A stretch of DNA of 25,508 bases from CAYUNT01 sp964446285 (GTDB taxonomy: Bacteria; Sumerlaeota; Sumerlaeia; SLMS01; CAYUNT01): NCBI GenBank assembly GCA_964446285.1, contig CAYUNT010000047.1, forward strand, positions 1 to 25,508, written 5' to 3'. Within the stretch, counting starts at the first letter, position 1, and each line of letters starts with the position of its first letter. Shown piece after piece: positions 15,876 through 21,949 of this stretch. Under the pieces are notes generated by a model. It saw only the letters and a program-made list of their open reading frames with translations, ran no database searches and was not told where the DNA came from. Made by a program: the position numbers and the translations under genes.

Positions 15876-15904
15876 TTCTTATTTGCGGTGTCGATTTTTG
15901 CCAA
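15876..15904 (-). promoter_or_regulatory. Predicted sigma-70-like promoter for the histidine kinase operon
   Basis: On the minus strand TTGGCA (15904-15899) and TAAGAA (15881-15876) are separated by 17 bases, in the 175-base gap between the glycosyltransferase stop and the kinase start. Transcription would start near 15869, giving a leader of about 95 bases. The elements match consensus moderately well. Confidence 0.45.
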
Positions 15905-15947
15905 AATGACGCACAGCGGGGCATAAAAATCGGCGAGTGCAGGCATT

Positions 15948-17405
15948 TCAGGACGGGCGGCGGGCCACCCCGATTACGGAGAGTCCGAAGGGAGGGCGGT
16001 TGCGCAGAAGGAGTTTTTCCACGCCCCGCGCCACAGGCTGGACCATCTTGTGCAATCGGACATCTCCGCGCCCGATGGCGGATTTGCGGAACAGCCGCCC
16101 GGCGACAAACCAACCGATTCCGCCAACAAAGTTCATATACGACGCATGTTCAGTTTCAAGTCCCGCCAGTTGAAAACGCTCGGCGAGCGAGTGGCGCGAG
16201 TATCGGCGGAAATGGCCAAGATTTGCGTCGAGCGGACTCATCAGGCCCATGAACGCCGGGACAAGTATGACTACTCGTCCGCCGGGGCGCACCATGCGAG
16301 CCATTTGACGCAGGGCGCTGACGTCGTCCTCAATGTGCTCGATGCAATTGCAGCTGATCGCCGTGTCGAACTCGCCGCGGCAAAGCGCCTCGGGGGGCTG
16401 AAGGATGTCCGCCTGGAAGATTTCCACCCCGGGCTTGGAGGCGAACCGGCGCCGCAACTGCTCGATATAATCCTCGCGCAAATCGGTCAGGCACAGCCTC
16501 CTGCGATCCGCAAGCCGCCTGCCCAGCGCGCCGATTCCCGCGCCCACTTCGATAACCGACTCTCCAAGCCAAGGCCTAAGGCGGTTGTGAATCCAATCGC
16601 CATATTCATCAGCCGTTTCCAGACGCTGCAACGTCTGGCGCCCAATGTCCCGGTAACGCCCGCGGCTATAGCGCAGAATGCAATACACCGCTTGGAACGC
16701 ATCCTTTAGGCCGATCTTCTTGCCTTCCTCATAGGTGCGTCCGTCGTAGGAAATGCCCACTTCGTAAAAACGCAATTTTCGCCGCGCCAGTTTCGCGGTG
16801 ATTTCCGGCTCGAATCCAAAACGATTTTGTTCGATCTCGATGCCTTGAATCGCGTCGCGCCGGAACATTTTATAGCAGGTTTCCATGTCCGTCAGGTTGA
16901 GATCGGTCATGGCGTTGGAGAGCAGCGTGAGGAAGCGGTTCCCAATGGTGTGCCAGAAATACAGCACGCGCCGCGCGCCCGCGCCCAAAAAACGCGAGCC
17001 GTAAACGACATCGGCGCGGTTATCGAGCAGCGGTTCAAGCAGGCGGCCGAATTCTTGAGGGTTGTATTCGAGATCGGCGTCCTGGACGACAACATAATCG
17101 CCCGTCGCGAATTGCAGCCCGGTGCGTATGGCCGCCCCTTTGCCCATATTGCGCCGGTGCAGAAGGATGCGGTCCACAAGCGGGCGCAGCGTGGGATACA
17201 GACCGCGCGTGCCGTCCTTCGAGCAATCATCCACAAGGACGATTTGCATCGCGCCGCCGCGTGGCAGTTCGACCTGGCGCAGCCGTTCGAGGATTTTCCC
17301 CAATGTCGCCACTTCGTTATATACGGGAACGACCACGGACAAAGTATAAGGAGCGGAAGTGGACATAGCGGAGGCCGGCGGAGAAAGCTCGGTGTTATTT
17401 GCCAT
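15948..17405 (-). CDS. GT2 glycosyltransferase fused to a SAM-dependent methyltransferase
   Basis: The 485-residue product joins two enzymes. Residues ~20-250 are a GT-A fold family 2 glycosyltransferase of the dolichol-phosphate-mannose-synthase type: SVVVPVYNE (23-31), VLVDDCSKDGT (57-67), GKGAAIRTGL (89-98), QDADLE (108-113) with the metal-binding DxD, and the family-typical LTDMETCYKMFR (171-182). Residues ~265-480 are a class I methyltransferase with VIEVGAGIGALGRRL (284-298) as SAM-binding motif I and ISCNCIEHIEDD as motif post-II. It probably transfers a sugar from a nucleotide sugar to a lipid carrier or glycan and methylates a glycan or lipid product. The start at 17405 overlaps the GH172 stop by 11 bases; ATG 17366 is a shorter option. 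It is the last gene of the three-gene operon. Confidence 0.88.
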   Translation of the reverse strand: MANNTELSPPASAMSTSAPYTLSVVVPVYNEVATLGKILERLRQVELPRGGAMQIVLVDDCSKDGTRGLYPTLRPLVDRILLHRRNMGKGAAIRTGLQFATGDYVVVQDADLEYNPQEFGRLLEPLLDNRADVVYGSRFLGAGARRVLYFWHTIGNRFLTLLSNAMTDLNLTDMETCYKMFRRDAIQGIEIEQNRFGFEPEITAKLARRKLRFYEVGISYDGRTYEEGKKIGLKDAFQAVYCILRYSRGRYRDIGRQTLQRLETADEYGDWIHNRLRPWLGESVIEVGAGIGALGRRLADRRRLCLTDLREDYIEQLRRRFASKPGVEIFQADILQPPEALCRGEFDTAISCNCIEHIEDDVSALRQMARMVRPGGRVVILVPAFMGLMSPLDANLGHFRRYSRHSLAERFQLAGLETEHASYMNFVGGIGWFVAGRLFRKSAIGRGDVRLHKMVQPVARGVEKLLLRNRPPFGLSVIGVARRPS

Positions 17406-18978
17406 AGATTTCGATTTCAGGAATGCGGGCGGCGCCATCGAGCACGCCTGGATTCACGATATAAAGGCGGAAGCAATTGGCCGCAATAGGGAAGGCGAAT
17501 TTCACGACCTGGACGTTTGACCCTGTAACCGGATCAAGCGGGGTTTTTCCGTGTTCGTAGAAATAATATGGCGTCCAGGGGCCGTTTGTGGATTCGCTCA
17601 CCTCGAAACGCCAGACTCTGGGATTGAATCCTTCCGGTTCTCCGCCCGCACTGCAATTTTTCAGAATAAAGCCCGTAATTACCGTGCGGGTTCCGAAGTC
17701 ACCGCCGATCCATTGCGAGCCAGTGTGCTCGACATCGGCCCATTTGGTTTCCATTTTGCCGTCGAATGCCTTGGCGCCATCCGCGCCTTCCACATTGCCG
17801 GACGTGAATATCTTTTTGATTTCAGAGGAAAGCAGTTTGCCACCCGGCGCGCCCTTGAGTTTCTTGGTGTCCCACTTGTCTTCCAGCGTCACAAGGAAGT
17901 CCGGGTCGAGGTCGAGGTAATCCTTGTCGGGAACCTGGAACTCGGGGAATGGCGCGTGGGGTTCGGTCTGATACCAGTATGCGACACTGGAATAGTCATC
18001 CTCGCGGTCTCCGACATCCCAGCCGTGGCATCGCATGGCCACGCGGATGGATTTCGAGAAGTGGACCGGGTCGGGGATGTGCCAGCGATAGGCGGTCATT
18101 TTGTTATCTTTGGGACCAACGGACGTGCCGTGGAAGAAGCCGTTCATCTCGCGCCGGAATCCCCAGCCGTGGCCAAAGTAATCCTCCGCACCCGTGCCAT
18201 GCAGCGTGGGTTCCGCGCTGCCGTCGATGTAGAAATCGTCGCCGCCCTCGACCCACGCGCCTGGACCAAGCAGGTGGTAGTTCATGACCGTGCCCGCATA
18301 CAGTCCGCGCCCTTGCGCTTCGAGAATCGTGTAGGGGACGCCTTTTTTCACGGGATTCTCGCGCCGCCATTGCGAATGGAAATACAGCGAGTCCGGCGGC
18401 AGAGAATCCACGCGGTCGTAGTGAATTTGCGTGAAGAACATGTTCACGGGCCGCTTGCTCGTGTTTTCAATCATGATCTTCGCTTTTTTGCCAAACGGCA
18501 TGGGCCAGTAGCCGTTTAGGGCCGCCCTGTAATCCCCCACGGGCGGAAGGATCGGATAGGCTTCGCTCATCAGCGGCACAAACAGCGTTTCTTTGCCAAA
18601 TCCAATGCCGAAAAACTCGCCGAGGGGCACTTCGACGCTGGGCGTGGGTTCGTCGTCCCAATAGATGCGCAGAACAAGAAGACTGTAGATTTGCGGAATC
18701 GAACACTGGGCCGTGAACCACACGCGGCGGATAACTCCCGGCCCTTCGATTTCGGTGAGCAGGGCATTTTCGCCCACCTTGAGACCGCGCACATCCGAAA
18801 ACCGCCCGGACGAGGTCCCGGCCTCGGGCCGCCACAGATGATCTAGGAGCGGAGCCACGCCGCCTCGCGAAGCGTCCAGGCTCTGGCATCCAGCCAGGCC
18901 GGCCGCCGCCGCGCAGGCAAGCGCCAGCCCTATAGAAATTTGGCGCAATGTCCCTATGAGCCGTCGTGATGTCTTCAT
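17395..18978 (-). CDS. GH172 (DUF2961) lipoprotein with a C-terminal discoidin-like domain
   Basis: This 527-residue protein has a lipoprotein signal (twin Arg at 5-6, hydrophobic 14-28, lipobox LAGC with C31), so it should be anchored in a membrane facing outward. The body (~45-340) matches DUF2961, now glycoside hydrolase family 172, with GGDDFYIDG (245-253), GTGAEDYFG (261-269, with E265 a likely catalytic-site residue) and YRWHIPDPVHFSKSIRV (297-313). GH172 enzymes act on fructan- and arabinan-like alpha-linked substrates; the substrate here is unknown. Residues ~390-527 form an F5/8 type C-like (discoidin/CBM32-type) beta-sandwich with AFDGKMETKWAD and W/G-rich strands ending in RIPEIEIYGK. 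Its ATG overlaps the stop of the phosphodiester-glycosidase-like gene as ATGA. Confidence 0.88.
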   Translation of the reverse strand: MKTSRRLIGTLRQISIGLALACAAAAGLAGCQSLDASRGGVAPLLDHLWRPEAGTSSGRFSDVRGLKVGENALLTEIEGPGVIRRVWFTAQCSIPQIYSLLVLRIYWDDEPTPSVEVPLGEFFGIGFGKETLFVPLMSEAYPILPPVGDYRAALNGYWPMPFGKKAKIMIENTSKRPVNMFFTQIHYDRVDSLPPDSLYFHSQWRRENPVKKGVPYTILEAQGRGLYAGTVMNYHLLGPGAWVEGGDDFYIDGSAEPTLHGTGAEDYFGHGWGFRREMNGFFHGTSVGPKDNKMTAYRWHIPDPVHFSKSIRVAMRCHGWDVGDREDDYSSVAYWYQTEPHAPFPEFQVPDKDYLDLDPDFLVTLEDKWDTKKLKGAPGGKLLSSEIKKIFTSGNVEGADGAKAFDGKMETKWADVEHTGSQWIGGDFGTRTVITGFILKNCSAGGEPEGFNPRVWRFEVSESTNGPWTPYYFYEHGKTPLDPVTGSNVQVVKFAFPIAANCFRLYIVNPGVLDGAARIPEIEIYGK

Positions 18979-21368
18979 GGTTCTTTTTCGAGCTCCTCTG
19001 GAAGATACAGGGCCGTCAATCCGTCAAACCACAATTCGCCCGCGCCCTTGTAATCGTCATCTGTCTGGATGATGTAAATGGATTTGATGCGCAGAGGCGG
19101 TTGGGGCGGTGGATACTTGGGATTGAACGGCGTTGGGTTCAGCAGCGAGGCGCGAGCTTGTTTCCATTCGCCCTTCCAGGTAATTCCGTTGTCCGAGTCC
19201 GTGAAATCCAGGTAGAAGGCATGGTCTTCGGCATCGCGCAACTCGCCGCGGAGCCATGCCGTCCGCCCGTCGCCATACACCCACACGCCCACGGCGAGCG
19301 GATTGCCCGGCAAAACGGCATCGAGCGGCAGCGAGACTTTGCTGGTGCCGGCGCCCGGCGTGAGATTGTAAGCAAGCCGCCACGACGCCGTGCCTTCCTT
19401 GCGGCGTTCGGGATCGAGGCGAAGACTCGTTTGGGCGGCGTCAAATCGCGTGCCCGTGATCCACTTGTCTGGCGTTACGGGCGGAAGCAAATCGAAGCCC
19501 CAGGAGGGCGCCTCGCGGAAGCGGTCCACGGCCACTTTGACGCGGCTTGTCACGCCGCCCAACTGGAAGCGCATGACCCCCGCCCCTGCTTCCTTGGCCA
19601 CCACTTTGCGCTCCGCAGGCACGTAGCGCACAAAAGGCGGCGCTGTCACTTCCCAGATCGTCGGATCGGGCAGGAACGGGCGGCCTTTCGCTGTTTTTGC
19701 GGTAAATTCGAACTGCTCCTCCTCGCCCTTGCTGAGCAGTAAGACACTCGGGGATATGGCCACTTGGGCGGGCGTGGCGATTTCGAATGCAGCCTGCGCC
19801 GTTGGGAGCGCGGCCCCGGCGGCGAGGGTAGCCGTTGTGGGCGAGGCAGTGGCGACAACCTGAAGCGCGCCGTCCGTGTCGCCGACAAACAAACGGCCAT
19901 CTTCCGTGACTTTGGCGGGGTTTTTCGCGCTGGCCGGAGCCTTTTTCAGTGCCCAGCGCACGGCCCAGCCATCGAGCGGAACCGGTTCGCCCGCAACATC
20001 GAATCCGCGCGCGCGAAGCGAGATGGACGCGCCGGGAGGCAGACAAACCGTTCGCGGCTCGGCGGCAAGACGCGCCAGAGGACCCACGGGCGCGGTGCGC
20101 CGGACAATCACGGCGTTGGTCACGGGGCGCGGTCCCGCCGTGTCGGATGGAAAGTTGACTGTTTCGTCAAATATGACCATTGATGACGAGCCGCCGCCAT
20201 CGAAGTTAATCGCCTCGGAGCAGCCGAGATCGCGCATCAGACGGCCCAGTTTGGCGATGGATATGCCTACGCTGCGGGCCTTTTGACGCCCGTCCACGAC
20301 CACGAAAACCAGCGTGTGACCATCGGGGAGCACGCCGATGGCGGTGCGTGGATTTACCCCCGCGAAACCGCCGCCGGGGAATTTTTCCGCTGGAAGGGCC
20401 TCGGAAGCGACGACTTTGCCCTTATGAACAAGCGTCGGGCCGCCGCCGACCGCGCCAACAATGCGCCCGGGCAGATTTTCCAGCGTGGCGGCTAGTTCCA
20501 CGCGCGCCCCCGCTTTCAGCCAGGAGGGAAGCGCAGTGGAGGCCGGGATCATCAATACGATCGTGCGGCGATTAAGCGCCACGGGAACGTTGCTGCCGCC
20601 TACAGACTCAACGCTGGCTGCGGCGGGAGCATTCGGCAGCCACTCCTCGCCGTCGAGCAGATGGAGCGTCACTGCGGTTTGCCCGGCTTCTGGAGCAGGT
20701 GTTTTTTCGCCATAAGGCCATGTGTAAGCGATCACCACGCTTGTCGGATTATCCGAAATGTTGACCGCCGCGATGGGGATTTCCGCCTTTGAGTCTTTGG
20801 CGTCGCGAAGGACGGCCCGCCAGCGCGGCAGCCCAAGCGCGAGATTTCCGCGATCATCAAAGGCAAATACCGCGCGAAGCTCGCCCTTTTCGCCCACCCA
20901 CGGCGCGGTACAGATTGTGCCCTCATCCACAAAGAGGTTCACGGGCCATCCGGAATAGCTGAAAAAGTCCGCGTTGATTCCCACGACCGGGCGCGAGTTC
21001 GGTTCGAACATCCGGCGCATCATGGCCGGAACCGTTTCGCGAACAAACAGCCGGTCTTTGGCCTCTTCGACCTCGATGGCGAGATCGGGGCGCCGGAGAT
21101 CGACATAGGTGGCGCTGACGGCCAGCGGACCGCTGGATGTGGAATCAAAGCAATGTGCAACGCCCGGAAGGATTTCGCGTTTTATGTGAAATTCCGCGCC
21201 GTCGTGATAGCCTTCGTAGAGCAAACTGGACGGAATGGGCGATGCAGCCGGAAGAGAAACGGGCATGCACGCCAGCATGACAAGAACGGCTAATAGAGGA
21301 AACGCAGAGATCGGTGAAATTATTCGAACAGCATCCCTTGCAGGTCTGCGGGATTTGATAAAGTTCAT
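18975..21368 (-). CDS. Secreted phosphodiester glycosidase (NAGPA-like) protein with C-terminal carbohydrate-binding-like region
   Basis: This 797-residue protein starts with a signal peptide (basic 5-11, hydrophobic ~15-40, possible cleavage after SLPAA). Residues ~85-400 match the phosphodiester glycosidase family related to N-acetylglucosamine-1-phosphodiester alpha-N-acetylglucosaminidase. Its landmarks are VGINADFF, GGGPTLVHKGKV, NPRTAIGVLPDGHTLVFVVVDGRQ and the near-invariant LGCSEAINFDGGGSSSMV. Ig-like strands follow (~405-600). A C-terminal region (~610-797) with WRLAYNLTPGAG, GVWVYGDG and LWFDGLTALYLP resembles a carbohydrate-binding sandwich. Bacterial relatives act on or bind extracellular glycan phosphodiesters; the substrate is unknown. 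GAAGGA (21376-21381, complement) lies seven bases before the ATG at 21368. It is the first gene of the operon with GH172 and GT2-methyltransferase. Confidence 0.87.
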   Translation of the reverse strand: MNFIKSRRPARDAVRIISPISAFPLLAVLVMLACMPVSLPAASPIPSSLLYEGYHDGAEFHIKREILPGVAHCFDSTSSGPLAVSATYVDLRRPDLAIEVEEAKDRLFVRETVPAMMRRMFEPNSRPVVGINADFFSYSGWPVNLFVDEGTICTAPWVGEKGELRAVFAFDDRGNLALGLPRWRAVLRDAKDSKAEIPIAAVNISDNPTSVVIAYTWPYGEKTPAPEAGQTAVTLHLLDGEEWLPNAPAAASVESVGGSNVPVALNRRTIVLMIPASTALPSWLKAGARVELAATLENLPGRIVGAVGGGPTLVHKGKVVASEALPAEKFPGGGFAGVNPRTAIGVLPDGHTLVFVVVDGRQKARSVGISIAKLGRLMRDLGCSEAINFDGGGSSSMVIFDETVNFPSDTAGPRPVTNAVIVRRTAPVGPLARLAAEPRTVCLPPGASISLRARGFDVAGEPVPLDGWAVRWALKKAPASAKNPAKVTEDGRLFVGDTDGALQVVATASPTTATLAAGAALPTAQAAFEIATPAQVAISPSVLLLSKGEEEQFEFTAKTAKGRPFLPDPTIWEVTAPPFVRYVPAERKVVAKEAGAGVMRFQLGGVTSRVKVAVDRFREAPSWGFDLLPPVTPDKWITGTRFDAAQTSLRLDPERRKEGTASWRLAYNLTPGAGTSKVSLPLDAVLPGNPLAVGVWVYGDGRTAWLRGELRDAEDHAFYLDFTDSDNGITWKGEWKQARASLLNPTPFNPKYPPPQPPLRIKSIYIIQTDDDYKGAGELWFDGLTALYLPEELEKEP

Positions 21369-21513
21369 GAGGTAATCCTTCTTTCTTCGACAATCCGCAC
21401 CGAAGCGCCGCACAATGCTCTGCCATCCCCGGTTGCACGGGATCGAGCAAAATCTCCATAGGGCGCGGGAAGCGGCAGGAACTGCTCAAGATGACACTCG
21501 GAGAAAAGTCAAT

Positions 21514-21613
21514 CTTGGGCAAGACGCTCAAGTCACCGGGCAACTCGGACGAGACGTCCGAGCCACCGGTCATGAGAATTGTCGGCACTGGTGGCTTGGG
21601 CGTCCCGCCCAAG
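21514..21613. repeat. Cluster of three hairpin repeats, two inverted against one
   Basis: Stems with five-base loops occur at 21514-21532 (CTTGGGC-AAGAC-GCTCAAG), 21544-21562 (CTCGGAC-GAGAC-GTCCGAG) and 21595-21613 (CTTGGGC-GTCCC-GCCCAAG). The first two are followed by (T/C)CACCGG and the third is preceded by CTGGTGG, so the third is in opposite orientation, as in a BIME. Stem bases differ between copies but stay paired. A fourth copy is in the HAD gene at 7041-7066. Confidence 0.85.
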
Positions 21614-21930
21614 GTTTTTCGCGTCCACAACCGCCCATGTCTCTTTGAACAGTTCCTGCGGGAGGCGGCGGCGATTATCCGGGTATCGAGCGGTTGGAAA
21701 CGACTCCATTCTGCATCGCCTTTGCGCGCTGCAAGATTCGGTTGCCACTCTTCCAGCAAAGACCCATAGATTCATCAGGCAGAGTTGTGCCCGGGCAGCT
21801 TCACGCATTTCAAAGTCCTGCGCGCGTTGCCGGGGCAAGCTTGGCGGCAAAGTTCTTTCTCACCGTGTAAATCTGCACGCTTGACGAAATCGGAAAGACC
21901 AGTCTGGTTGTTGCCAGCAAGTGTCCGGCC

Positions 21931-21938
21931 AAAGGAGG
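21931..21938 (+). promoter_or_regulatory. Shine-Dalgarno AAAGGAGG that fixes the FG-GAP gene start
   Basis: A full AAAGGAGG lies 11 bases before the ATG at 21950. It argues for that start rather than a methionine 165 bases upstream. Confidence 0.85.
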
Positions 21939-21949
21939 CTGCGGCCAAT

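Larger units (their letters stand above)
21369..21949. other. Divergent intergenic region with hairpin repeats
   Basis: This 581-base gap separates the minus-strand polysaccharide operon from the plus-strand FG-GAP gene, so it must hold promoters for both. I see no strong -35/-10 pair on either strand. The middle (21514-21613) is a cluster of three hairpin repeats. Open frames across the gap read only repeat or low-information sequence and have no ribosome binding site; the extension of the FG-GAP frame up to 21785 is discounted because AAAGGAGG precedes ATG 21950. Confidence 0.6.

Noticed and set aside
21145..21759. Minus-strand open frame across the divergent intergenic region
   Set aside because: Much of its translation comes from the hairpin repeats, and the rest overlaps the start of the phosphodiester glycosidase gene in another frame.
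21785..21949. N-terminal extension of the FG-GAP protein by 55 codons
   Set aside because: AAAGGAGG at 21931-21938 strongly supports ATG 21950, and the extension would bury the signal segment more than 100 residues deep.
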